NCBI GenBank assembly: GCA_016793445.1
Contig: JAEUME010000004.1
Location: 1 to 40,154 of the forward strand
Length of the DNA stretch: 40,154 nucleotides
Direction: 5' to 3'
Source of the DNA: Hyphomicrobium sp.
GTDB taxonomy: Bacteria; Pseudomonadota; Alphaproteobacteria; Rhizobiales; Hyphomicrobiaceae
Part shown: in pieces, positions 16,926 to 24,303 of the stretch
Position numbering within the stretch: position 1 is the first letter of the stretch
How the letters are laid out: each line of letters opens with the position of its first letter
Notes under the pieces: model-generated
What the model was told of the DNA's origin: nothing
Databases searched by the model: none
What the model saw: only the letters and a program-made list of their open reading frames with translations
Made by a program: the position numbers and the translations under genes

Positions 16926-17399
16926 ATGATTACGCGCACGGCGTCTTCGCTTCGCCCTGTTTGGTTGGCTGTGCTGGCCATCACGTTGCTTCCGGGCGCG
17001 GCTTTTTCGGCATCACTTGAAATGTTGACGACGGGGGGCTGTGCTTGCTGTCATGCGTGGGCTCGCCACCTGCGGGAAGCTGGCCACGAGGTTGCGGTCA
17101 AAGAACTTGCAATGGGGCAGCTCATAAAAATGAAGCTTGACGCAGGGATTCCCACAGCCCTCATGGCTTGCCATACCGCGAGAGTCGAAGGGTATTTGAT
17201 TGAGGGACACGTTCCCGAGCGGGAGGTTCGCAGGTTGCTCGACGAACGCCCAAAGGCCCTCGGTCTTGTCGTGCCGGGAATGCCAGTCGGATCCCCCGGA
17301 ATGGAGGCTGGAAACAAGCGAGAGCCTTACGAGGTGCTTCTATTGAAGAAAGACGGCAGCACAGAAATTTTCGCCCGTTACGATGCGCAATCCGAGTGA
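16926..17399 (+). CDS. Periplasmic DUF411 metal-binding protein
   Basis: The 157-residue product has a Sec signal peptide (about 1-29, ending GAAFSA) and a DUF411 domain. The hallmark residues are all present: CACC (Cys39, Cys41, Cys42) followed by WARHLREAGHEV, then GIPTALMACHTA, VEGYLIEGHVPEREVRRLL, and VPGMPVGSPGMEAG. DUF411 proteins are periplasmic Cys/His proteins found with copper and silver efflux genes, thought to chaperone metal. GAGGAG lies 9 nt before the ATG. The gene follows lspA by 24 bp and is probably in the same operon as the ATPase. Confidence 0.92.
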   Translation: MITRTASSLRPVWLAVLAITLLPGAAFSASLEMLTTGGCACCHAWARHLREAGHEVAVKELAMGQLIKMKLDAGIPTALMACHTARVEGYLIEGHVPEREVRRLLDERPKALGLVVPGMPVGSPGMEAGNKREPYEVLLLKKDGSTEIFARYDAQSE

Positions 17400-17434
17400 C
17401 TAAACTAACAGAGATGACCAGGTGACTCGATGAA

Positions 17435-18406
17435 ATGGCGCCGCTCATGACGCTTGGTTCCATCCGCGAGGCGTTGGAGCAGTATCAGGTCGTTATCTAT
17501 TTTATCACTGTCATCGCTGCGGCTGCCGTGTCTTTGGCTTGGCCAGGGAGCGTGGCGCTGGAGCCGCTGATCAACCCCGCGCTCGCCTTGATGCTGTTCG
17601 TGACCTTCCTCCAGGTTCCGCTCTCACATCTTGGCCGGGCTTTTACAGATACCCGATTTTTGTCGGCGTTGATGGTTGGCAACTTCGTTATTATCCCGCT
17701 TTTTGTTGCGGCGTTGATACAATTTCTGCCGGCTGAGCCCCTTCTCGTCATCGGTGTCTTGTTTGTACTTCTGACACCGTGTGTCGATTACGTTGTGACG
17801 TTCTCGCATCTCGGCCGCGGTGACTCGAAATCCCTGCTGGCGGCGACGCCGCTTCTTCTTCTGGCGCAGATGGCACTACTGCCGTTCTATCTCGGGCTTC
17901 ACATCGGGGAAGAGGCGGCGGCGTTGGTAAAGCCGGAGCCGTTCCTGCACGCCTTCGCGGTACTGATCGCCAGTCCGCTGCTGCTGGCGGGCCTTTTGCA
18001 ACTGCTGGCACGTAAGGCAAAGCCGGGAGAGATGCTCGTCGGGCTACTTGGCCTTGCTCCCGTCCCGGCTACAGCTCTCGTGCTGCTTGTTGTGATCTGC
18101 GCGGTTGTTCCGCAACTCGGCCCTGGAAGCAATAGCGTCCTTACGGTAGCGCCAATCTATGTTGTCTTTGCTATCATAGCGCCTATTGCGGGATGGCTGG
18201 TGGCGCGTGCATTCTCGCTACCGGCAGACCAAGTTAGGGCCGTTGCGTTCAGCACGGCGACGCGCAACTCGCTGGTTATCCTGCCGCTTGCACTGGCCGT
18301 TCCAGGAGCGATCCCTATCATCCCGGCCGTGATCGTCACGCAAACGCTGGTCGAGCTTTTAAGTGAGCTCGTCTACATTCGGGTCATGCCGCGAATTCGC
18401 GCTTAG
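17435..18406 (+). CDS. ACR3/bile-acid-symporter-family permease, putative arsenite exporter
   Basis: The 323-residue protein has ten predicted hydrophobic segments in the BASS/ACR3 fold. The central motif LLTPCVDYVVTFSHLGRGD (113-130) corresponds to the ACR3 segment that carries the essential cysteine, here Cys116. The later stretch VAFSTATRNSLVILPLALAVP is the second conserved crossover region. Proteins of this branch are usually called arsenic resistance protein, but the motif departs from the yeast-type ACR3 consensus, so arsenite is only the likely substrate. No ArsR regulator or ArsC reductase gene is nearby. The ATG at 17435 is chosen for the hydrophobic N-terminus; ATG 17447 is possible. 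It follows DUF411 by 35 bp and may belong to the same transcript. Confidence 0.78.
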   Translation: MAPLMTLGSIREALEQYQVVIYFITVIAAAAVSLAWPGSVALEPLINPALALMLFVTFLQVPLSHLGRAFTDTRFLSALMVGNFVIIPLFVAALIQFLPAEPLLVIGVLFVLLTPCVDYVVTFSHLGRGDSKSLLAATPLLLLAQMALLPFYLGLHIGEEAAALVKPEPFLHAFAVLIASPLLLAGLLQLLARKAKPGEMLVGLLGLAPVPATALVLLVVICAVVPQLGPGSNSVLTVAPIYVVFAIIAPIAGWLVARAFSLPADQVRAVAFSTATRNSLVILPLALAVPGAIPIIPAVIVTQTLVELLSELVYIRVMPRIRA

Positions 18407-18727
18407 ATCAGCCCGTCAAAAAGATAAGCTTTTTCAAAGAGCGGGTTCGAGCCGGGCCCGGCGACTCGCCCCGGCTGGAGATCCTTCGTGACTGTCATCG
18501 GACAGTTCGCTTCGATGCTAGAAACAGTTTGTTGTGGAGGTCGCTCCCGACGTCGCTGACAGCATCCAATTCTCAGCCCATTGCACACAAGCAAATTAAC
18601 TTTGTGTCGCGCTTTGGCGGCGCGGCACAGCCTTGATCCACATCAATAAAATATCTGCCAATATTTGTTTCGTTGCTTCTGCTTATGCAGCGCGGGCGGA
18701 TGCCCGAATTTAAAGATGGAGATCGTA
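18407..18727. other. Intergenic region
   Basis: No coding sequence is recognisable. A GC-rich inverted repeat (AGCCGGG at 18450-18456 with CCCGGCT at 18470-18476) lies after the permease gene, but it lacks a T-run, so I do not call it a terminator. The perfect FNR/FixK box listed separately lies at the right side. Confidence 0.6.
18633..18646. promoter_or_regulatory. FNR/FixK/Anr-type box, perfect consensus
   Basis: TTGATCCACATCAA is an exact match to TTGAT-N4-ATCAA. It lies 81 bp before the ATG of the secreted protein gene at 18728. About 0.04 exact matches are expected by chance in 40 kb of random sequence. It suggests induction of the 18728-20880 cluster under low oxygen by a CRP/FNR-family activator. 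Confidence 0.7.
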
Positions 18728-19102
18728 ATGCATAGTCATGCGCGTCCTGTGCTCGCCATGGCCTCCGCGCTAACGGCTGCGGCGTCCGTCTTTGGCTCCG
18801 CGCAGTCGGCCCCAATCGCCATGAGCAGCCGGCAGGTCGCGGGTGCAGAATTCAAAACGATAGAGCCCGTCCACAATGTCTGGGGCGATAGAGGGTACTG
18901 CTGGACCGACAACGGCTGGAACGGCGCCGGTTGGTATCGATGCGGCTATGCGGCACGCGCCGGCAAGGGCTGGGGCGGCCCTCAGGGGTGGCACGGTTGG
19001 TATTGGCAGGGGCCGGATGGGCCGCAACATTGGGGTCATCATTACATGATGAATGGTTATCGGGGACATCACGGAATGCATAACGGGATGCACGGCTGGT
19101 AA
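18728..19102 (+). CDS. Small secreted Trp/Gly/His-rich protein
   Basis: The 124-residue product begins with a Sec signal peptide (MHSHARPVLAMASALTAAASVFGSAQSA). The mature part contains two cysteines (GYCWTDNGWNGAGWYRCGY) that could form a disulfide, a run of Trp and Gly, and a His/Met-rich end (HHYMMNGYRGHHGMHNGMHGW). Proteins of this composition are common unnamed secreted proteins of rhizobia and relatives; I know of no assigned function. The His/Met tail would suit copper or nickel binding. GGAG lies 7 nt before the ATG and a perfect FNR/FixK box lies upstream. Confidence 0.75.
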   Translation: MHSHARPVLAMASALTAAASVFGSAQSAPIAMSSRQVAGAEFKTIEPVHNVWGDRGYCWTDNGWNGAGWYRCGYAARAGKGWGGPQGWHGWYWQGPDGPQHWGHHYMMNGYRGHHGMHNGMHGW

Positions 19103-19217
19103 GCCGGAGGGCTACGGGGACAGGACCACTTCGAAGATACCAGAGGATTAGTCAAGGAACGAACGACGATTACCGTACGTAAATGGATGATCCCTGCAGC
19201 GTTGCAGCAGCCAACGC

Positions 19218-19562
19218 GCCGAGGTCATGGGTTTGATCGGCTTTCTGGCGCTCGCTGCCAACATGACAAGCGTCTTGATCCTGCTCAAGTACAAGGACGG
19301 TGATGCCAATGTACGCTCGGTCTGGCTTTGCTCGCGCAACGACGCGATTGGCAATATCGCCGTGATGCTGGCGGCGCTCGGTGTTTGGAGCAGCGGAACC
19401 GCTTGGCCCGACGTCATCGTGGCGTCGATCCTCGCATTATTATTTTTACAATCTGCGACAACGATTCTGCGCCAGGCGCTTGTCGAGCGGCGCGTGGCAT
19501 TGGGTAACCAGACGGAGATGGTCTCCGCCTCGGCGTGTATCAGTACGAGGATAGGTCAATGA
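19218..19562 (+). pseudogene. C-terminal half of a CDF-type cation transporter (5' truncated)
   Basis: The frame reads AEVMGLIGFLALAANM, then NVRSVWLCSRNDAIGNIAVMLAALGVW and PDVIVASILALLFLQSATTILRQAL. I recognise this as the second half (the last three membrane segments, with the RNDAIGN motif) of a short CDF-family cation transporter. The first half, with the other three segments, is absent: an in-frame stop lies at 19188-19190, and the preceding sequence to 19102 does not resemble the family. The C-terminal tail beyond QALVERR runs into the start of the next gene and is probably not original. An ATG at 19227 could still start a 111-aa product, but it would be half a transporter. Confidence 0.7.
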
Positions 19563-20164
19563 TCAACACAACAAAGGCGGCGACAGCCGCAATCCTGCTG
19601 GCAATGACGGCAACACTTTCACTGGCCCAGGGCCAACAACCGGGTCAGCAAATGCCGATGATGGGCCAAGGCATGGGAATGGGCGGACAGAACATGATGG
19701 GCATGGGCATGATGGGCGGCTGTCCGACGATGGGTGGCAACATGGGCATGATGGGGCCGGGCATGCAGGGAATGATGGGGCCCGGGATGATGGGTCAGGG
19801 GATGATGGGTCAGGGGATGGGCCCCGGCATGATGATGGGCATGGGTCCCATGATGGAAGGTCGTCTGGCCTACCTCAAGGCTGAACTCGGCATCTCAGAT
19901 GCGCAGGCCGCAGCGTGGGACGGCTACGTGAGCGCGGTCAAGGCTCGCGGCGATGCCATGCAAAGCATGCACGCAACGATGATGCAGGCGATGCAGGGCG
20001 GCACGGCCATTGACCGTATGAACGCCCATACCACGGCGATGCAGAGCATGATGGACAGCATGAACGCGCTCAAGCCAGCGACCGAAGCGCTCTACAAGGT
20101 TCTGAATGACGACCAGAAAAAGAAGGCCGACGTGTTGCTGGGCATGGGCTGCTGCATGATGTGA
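19559..20164 (+). CDS. Met-rich Spy/CpxP-like periplasmic protein
   Basis: The 201-residue product has a signal peptide (to about residue 23, ATLSLAQ), then about 75 residues made almost entirely of Met, Gly, Pro and Gln (units such as GMMGPGMMGQGMMGQGM), then a helical domain (EGRLAYLKAELGISDAQAAAWDGYV to the end) with the LTxxQ-like features of Spy/CpxP family chaperones, and a terminal GCCMM. The Met-rich region resembles Cu(I)-binding segments, so periplasmic copper buffering or chaperoning is a reasonable inference. The ATG at 19559 has AGG 3 nt before it. It overlaps the CDF remnant by 4 bp and is followed by the DUF302 gene after 3 bp. Confidence 0.82.
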   Translation: MINTTKAATAAILLAMTATLSLAQGQQPGQQMPMMGQGMGMGGQNMMGMGMMGGCPTMGGNMGMMGPGMQGMMGPGMMGQGMMGQGMGPGMMMGMGPMMEGRLAYLKAELGISDAQAAAWDGYVSAVKARGDAMQSMHATMMQAMQGGTAIDRMNAHTTAMQSMMDSMNALKPATEALYKVLNDDQKKKADVLLGMGCCMM

Positions 20165-20167
20165 GGA

Positions 20168-20557
20168 ATGATGAGTTATTACTTCAGCAAGGTTCTGACT
20201 GTGAGCTTTGACGAGGCCGTCGATCGCGTAACCCAGACGCTCAAAGCTCAGGGCTTCGGCGTGATTACGGAGATCGACGTTACTCAGACGCTCAAAGCCA
20301 AGATTGGCGTCGATTTCCGGCCGTACCGCATCCTGGGCGCGTGTAACCCAACACTCGCCTACGAAGCGCTCAAACTCGAGGACAAGGTCGGCACCATGCT
20401 CCCCTGCAACGTCATCGTGCAGGAACTGGGCCCCGGACGAATTGAGGTGGCGGCAATTGATCCCGTGGCGTCGATGGCCGCCATTGACAACCCTGCCCTC
20501 CTGGAGAAGGCGGCCATCGTCCGCGGGCAGCTGGAGAAAGTGATCGCGTTATTGTGA
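20168..20557 (+). CDS. DUF302 domain protein
   Basis: The 129-residue protein is a single DUF302 domain, recognised by FDEAVDRVTQTLKAQGFGVITEIDVTQTLKAK..., followed by FRPYRILGACNPTLAYEALK and LLPCN-type MLPCNVIVQE. Its function is not established; members occur in many proteobacteria, often beside metal or oxygen-related genes. It has no signal peptide, so it is probably cytoplasmic. Two adjacent ATGs (20168, 20171) are possible; AGGA at 20164-20167 slightly favours the second. The coding sequence contains a 14-bp direct repeat (CAGACGCTCAAAGC), which gives the two TQTLKA units. Confidence 0.9.
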   Translation: MMSYYFSKVLTVSFDEAVDRVTQTLKAQGFGVITEIDVTQTLKAKIGVDFRPYRILGACNPTLAYEALKLEDKVGTMLPCNVIVQELGPGRIEVAAIDPVASMAAIDNPALLEKAAIVRGQLEKVIALL

Positions 20558-20568
20558 GGCAGCCGGGA

Positions 20569-20880
20569 ATGCGTCACATGTTTTGGCTTGTTGGAGAGGT
20601 ATCGCTAGTGGCGGTCACTGCAGCGCCAGCAAGGGCACAAATGGGCCCCATGCATGACTGGGGTTATGGCTGGGGATTGCCATGGAGTGGCCCGTTCGGG
20701 CTGGTCATTTTTGCGCTCGTGATCATTGGATTTGTAACTGTGCTCTGCTGGCTGTTTGGCGGTAACAATCGCGAGTAGGAGTTCTCATCAGCAGAGATGG
20801 CAATACTTCAAGACCGGTATGCCCGAGGCGAAATCAGTCCCGAGGAATTCGAACAGCGCCGCCGCGATTTAGCTGGCTAG
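20569..20880 (+). pseudogene. SHOCT-domain membrane protein interrupted by an in-frame amber codon
   Basis: The first part encodes MRHMFWLVGEV, a hydrophobic signal-like segment, DWGYGWGLPWSGPF, and a membrane segment (LVIFALVIIGFVTVLCWLF), then stops at TAG 20776-20778. The same frame continues directly with AEMAILQDRYARGEISPEEFEQRRRDLAG and a second TAG at 20878-20880. That C-terminal stretch is an ordinary SHOCT domain, which in related proteins follows the membrane segment after a short linker. The gene therefore looks like one SHOCT protein (103 codons plus the internal stop) broken by a nonsense change at a linker codon. The shortened product may still be made. A start at GTG 20554 is possible. 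Confidence 0.75.
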
Positions 20881-21310
20881 GCATGTCGAATGATCGAAAA
20901 CGCAGATGCCGTATTCATCTGCGTTCCCCCAATGTCCGCTTCCGCCGCGACGTGACATGAAAGGCTGCTGACCGGTTCGTCTCGTCCTGGCCCTGAGGCG
21001 AAGTCGAGTTTCGTGCTCGCCATTGCCGCTGTCGAGGACGATTCAGACCTTTGCCAGATGTGTCGGGAAGGCTGCCGTTGACCCCAAGCTTTCATTTCGT
21101 GTCTTGCTAATTCTTGGGCCGCATCTACGTCGGGAGCAATCGGTTGAGAGCCGGGATAAGGCGCACCACCGTGGCTTAAGACGGCCCCGCGTTGACAGGG
21201 GCAGTGACGTCCATTTACCGTCCCTCGTGCTGGGGTTCTTCGCGACGACCCCGTAAGGCATCAGCCCAATGTTCGCGTCCGTAACCTTCACCCGAAGGAA
21301 GGGCGCCGGC
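20881..21310. other. Intergenic region without a recognisable gene
   Basis: About 430 bp separate the SHOCT gene from the Cj0069-family gene. Short open frames on both strands have arginine-rich, low-complexity translations with no family pattern and no good ribosome-binding site. No FNR box or clear palindrome was seen. Confidence 0.5.
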
Positions 21311-22399
21311 ATGTCTTCTTCCATCCTTTCGTCAGCCAATCGCAATCGAGTTGCGATCCTGTTCCCTGCTGACACGATGCAGGGTCTCGCAACGGATGTG
21401 GAGCGGTCGCGCTTCGCCGGTATCGCCGCGGCGCTGGCTTCCGCCGGTCTCGACGTGGTGGGCGCACCTTACGCTGATGCCTTCGTAGACGAGGTGCGCG
21501 CGCGGGTGCTGGCGGTGAACGCGGTGCTGGTCTGGCTCAATCCGATCGAGGGCGGCCGCGACCGGACCATCCTCAACGCGATGTTGCGAGACGTGGCGAG
21601 CCGTGGCGTTCTCGTGAGCGCACATCCCGACGTGATCGACCGCATGGGCACGAAGGAAGTGCTTTACAGCTCGCGCGTCATGGGCTGGGGTTGCGATACG
21701 CGGCTTTATGAGCATGCAGACGGGTTGTGCGTCGGGCTGCTGGAAAGCCTCGCTGCTGGCAACCCGCGAATCCTGAAACAGATCCGGGGCCAAAGCGGTG
21801 ACGGTGTTTGGAAGGTGCAGCTGGCTGAAGCGGCGAGTATTCCGCAGAGGGCAGTGACATCGGCATCACTGGTGCGCGTACGGCACGCGAAGCGCGGCAG
21901 CGTTGAGGATGAGATGCCGCTTGGTGACTTCCTGGCCCTCTGCCAGCCCTACTTCGCAACCGGCGGCATGATCGAGCAGCCGTATCAACAGCGGCTGCCA
22001 GAAGGCATGATCCGATGCTACGTTGTCGGCGACCGCGTTGCGGGTTTCGGCGAGCAGCTCGTCAACGCGCTTTGTCCGGCACCTGCCGGCGCTTCGCCAA
22101 ACGAGGCGCCGCCGCCAGGGCCGCGGCTCTATTTCCCTCCCACGCGACCGGAATTCCAGTCCCTCAAGCACAAACTGGAGCGCGAGTGGATTGGCGAGCT
22201 GTGCCGCTGCGTCGGCGTCGAGAGGGCTGAGCTTCCGGTCCTATGGGATGCCGACTTCCTCTATGGCCCGAAGGACGAAGCCGGGACTGACACCTATGTT
22301 CTCTGTGAGATCAATGTCAGCTCGGTCTACCCGTTCCCCGAGGATGCCATGGCACCGCTCGTGGAGCACGTCGCTGCATGGGTGCGTTCGACTGCTTAA
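21311..22399 (+). CDS. Cj0069-family protein (ATP-grasp-like)
   Basis: The 362-residue protein starts MSSSILSSANRNRVAILFPAD and matches the Cj0069 family as I know it. The C-terminal part has VLCEINVSSVYPFPEDA, whose E-x-N is like the metal-binding motif of ATP-grasp enzymes, and the middle carries a lysine region (NPRILKQIRGQSGDGVWKVQL) like the ATP-binding loops of that fold. A carboxylate-amine or similar ligase activity would follow if the fold is right; the substrate is unknown. The start at 21311 is preferred over an upstream ATG at 21269 because the extra 14 residues are basic and poorly conserved in character. It is followed by YbaK and kinase-like genes. Confidence 0.75.
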   Translation: MSSSILSSANRNRVAILFPADTMQGLATDVERSRFAGIAAALASAGLDVVGAPYADAFVDEVRARVLAVNAVLVWLNPIEGGRDRTILNAMLRDVASRGVLVSAHPDVIDRMGTKEVLYSSRVMGWGCDTRLYEHADGLCVGLLESLAAGNPRILKQIRGQSGDGVWKVQLAEAASIPQRAVTSASLVRVRHAKRGSVEDEMPLGDFLALCQPYFATGGMIEQPYQQRLPEGMIRCYVVGDRVAGFGEQLVNALCPAPAGASPNEAPPPGPRLYFPPTRPEFQSLKHKLEREWIGELCRCVGVERAELPVLWDADFLYGPKDEAGTDTYVLCEINVSSVYPFPEDAMAPLVEHVAAWVRSTA

Positions 22400-22675
22400 C
22401 GGCTCGGACCGCGACTGCTCCTGTGCCTACACCGGATGAAGCTCAAGCGCGGTAGCGACATGTGATCACGCGATTGAAGATGCAGCCTGATGGGCGTAAC
22501 ATGAAAACACTTGCAGCGACCGAGCAGAAATAGGGTCATCCTTTTTGTTGCTGGCAGTCGATCCGCTGGCAACGTAATTCCGGGCAGCTGCACCGTTGTG
22601 CTGCTGCCGTCTGGTTTAGGCCCCAAACGCTGTCCTGACTAACGGTCGCCGCGCGATCGAATGGAAGGTGAGTCC

Positions 22676-23149
22676 ATGGCAATCGCGCTTACTTTGCAGC
22701 GATACCTGGATGGACGCGGATGTTCCTACGAGGTTTTGCCTCACGAGCGAACGCTTCATGCCGCCGACACAGCGCGCGTGAGTGACGTTCCCCAAGACAA
22801 CCTGGCTAAAGGTGTCTTGATGAAGCGTAAGGACGGTTACCTTCTCGCAATCGTCCCATCATCCTGCCACGTGAATCTTGATGCCGTCGCCGATTTCATC
22901 CGACAACCCGTCGGGCTGGCAACCGAGGAGGAGGTGGCCGCCGTATTTGCGGATTGCGAGGTTGGATCCATTCCGCCGGTCCCCAGTGCTTATGGATTGA
23001 CCTCCGTGATGGAACACGGGTTGCAAGGCCTCCACGAGCTTTACTTCGACGGCGGTGACCACTGCACACTCATCCATATCAATGGACGGGATTTTCACCG
23101 TCTGACCGCCGATGTACCGCATGCGCAGATCGCTGTTCGGATCCACTAA
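22676..23149 (+). CDS. YbaK/EbsC-type aminoacyl-tRNA deacylase
   Basis: The 157-residue protein has the YbaK/ProX fold pattern: YEVLPHERTLHAADTARVSDVPQDNLAKGVLMKRKDGYLLAIVPSS, then LATEEEVAAVFADCEVGSIPPV and VMEHGLQGLHELYFDGGDHCTLIHINGRDF. Proteins of this family hydrolyse mis-charged tRNA in trans (Cys-tRNAPro, Ala-tRNAPro and others); the exact substrate of this subfamily cannot be told. It is cytoplasmic. The ATG at 22676 is favoured by GGAAGGTGAG upstream over the ATG at 22661. It sits 36 bp before a kinase-like gene. Confidence 0.85.
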   Translation: MAIALTLQRYLDGRGCSYEVLPHERTLHAADTARVSDVPQDNLAKGVLMKRKDGYLLAIVPSSCHVNLDAVADFIRQPVGLATEEEVAAVFADCEVGSIPPVPSAYGLTSVMEHGLQGLHELYFDGGDHCTLIHINGRDFHRLTADVPHAQIAVRIH

Positions 23150-23185
23150 ACGCACGCGACACCTTTTCGTGACGCGGAGGACGCT

Positions 23186-24014
23186 ATGACCGTCATCGCA
23201 ATGACCCGGGAAATTGGTGCGCGCGGGAGCGACGTTGCTGCCGGTCTTGCCGAGCGCTTGGGCCTCGAAATCGTGCACCATGAACTTGTTGAGCACGACA
23301 TTGCCGCGCGCACGGGTCTTTCCGAAGATGAGGTTCACCGGCACCTGGAGGGTGAAGCATCTGGTCGAACGTCTCACACTCGATAAGCGACGCCTCTCGC
23401 GCTACACGGCGCAGGAGATCCTCGAGCTGGCGGCCAAGGGCAATGTTCTCATTCGCGGCTGGGGGGCGACGTATTTGCTAAGGATGATCCCGCATGTTGT
23501 TTGCGTGCGTATCTGCGCACCGATGGCATACCGGGAACGAACGCTGGTTGAGAGGCTTGGTATTTCTGGTCCCGTGGCTGCGCAACGAGAAATTGCCCAC
23601 AGCGACGCGGCTCATAATAGCTTGATGCAACAGCTGTTCCGCGTCGATTGGCAAGATCCTACTCTCTATGCCGCAGTACTGAACACGGCGCGGATCCCGA
23701 TCTCCGACTGCGTTGAACATATCGTCCGCATCACTGAAAGCGAGGCGTTTCGCGAGACATCTCAATCGCAGCAATTGCTATTGGATGAGCTTGTTCGTGC
23801 GCGGGTGAGAAATCAATTGGATCAGCGATTCGGTTCAACTGCGCTGCAGAGCGGGATCGAGGCACACGTCGTAAATGGCAAAGTGCTGCTTATCGGCGCC
23901 ACGACAGATGAGCAGCTGATTGTTGAAGCCGTCCGAAGCGCGCAGGGCATCGAGGGGGTGAATGCAGTAGGAAGTCAGATCCGCCACATTGCATTCGTTC
24001 CCCACGTTCATTGA
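23186..24014 (+). pseudogene. Cytidylate-kinase-like protein with BON domain, frameshifted
   Basis: The first frame gives TREIGARGSDVAAGLAERLG, then IVHHELVEHDIAARTGLSEDEVHRHLEGEAS and stops at 23384-23386. The second frame picks up at LVERLTLDKRRLSRYTAQEILELAAKG, then NVLIRGWGATYLLR, CVRICAPMAYRERTLVERLG and a C-terminal BON-like domain (NGKVLLIGATTDEQLIVEAVR). Read together they form one complete cytidylate-kinase-like family protein, with one extra base at about 23360-23366 (around GCATCTGGTCG). The family's substrate is uncertain; only the fold relates it to CMP kinase. The break may be a real mutation or a sequencing or assembly error, since the rest of the frame is clean for about 210 codons. 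Confidence 0.8.
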
Positions 24015-24066
24015 CGAGTTGCCCGACCCACTAGGACACGACACGAAGTTTTGTGGAAGGCCTGTC

Positions 24067-24303
24067 ATGAAAGTTAAAGATGTGATGCACGAGGGAGCTG
24101 AATGGGTTGGTCCGGACACACCCGTGGCTGAACTCGCGCGCCTAATGCTGAAGCACGATATTGGATCGATTCCGATCGGCGAAAACGATCGACTAGTCGG
24201 CATGGTGACGGATCGCGACATCGTTAGCAAGGCCCCGGCAGACGGATCCGTCCCCAATGGACGTCATACCCCCACCCCTCCCCCCGCAGAATTACACAAG
24301 TGA
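24067..24303 (+). pseudogene. CBS-domain protein truncated after the first CBS motif
   Basis: The 78-residue frame starts MKVKDVMHEGAEWVGPDTPVAELARLM, with the CBS motif HDIGSIPIGENDRLVGMVTDRDIV, and then loses similarity near residue 64 (SVPNGRHTPTPPPAE). Stand-alone CBS proteins of this kind normally have a second CBS domain and are about 140 aa or longer, so the 3' half is missing. The lost similarity coincides with the start of the TPR-type sequence at 24257, which overlaps it. This looks like a deletion or recombination junction. GAAGG lies before the ATG. Confidence 0.75.

Noticed and set aside
18441..18476. GGTTCGAG resembling a tRNA T-loop
   Set aside because: The flanking bases do not pair as a T-stem and no anticodon arm or acceptor stem is found around it; it is part of a GC-rich repeat.
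18450..18476. Rho-independent terminator after the ACR3-like gene
   Set aside because: A 7-bp GC stem exists but the loop is long (13 nt) and no T-run follows.
13637..20778. Possible genome-wide amber recoding, because two in-frame TAG codons interrupt genes
   Set aside because: Many intact genes in the window end in TAG (for example 4839-4841 and 7206-7208) at natural family ends, so TAG works as a normal stop.
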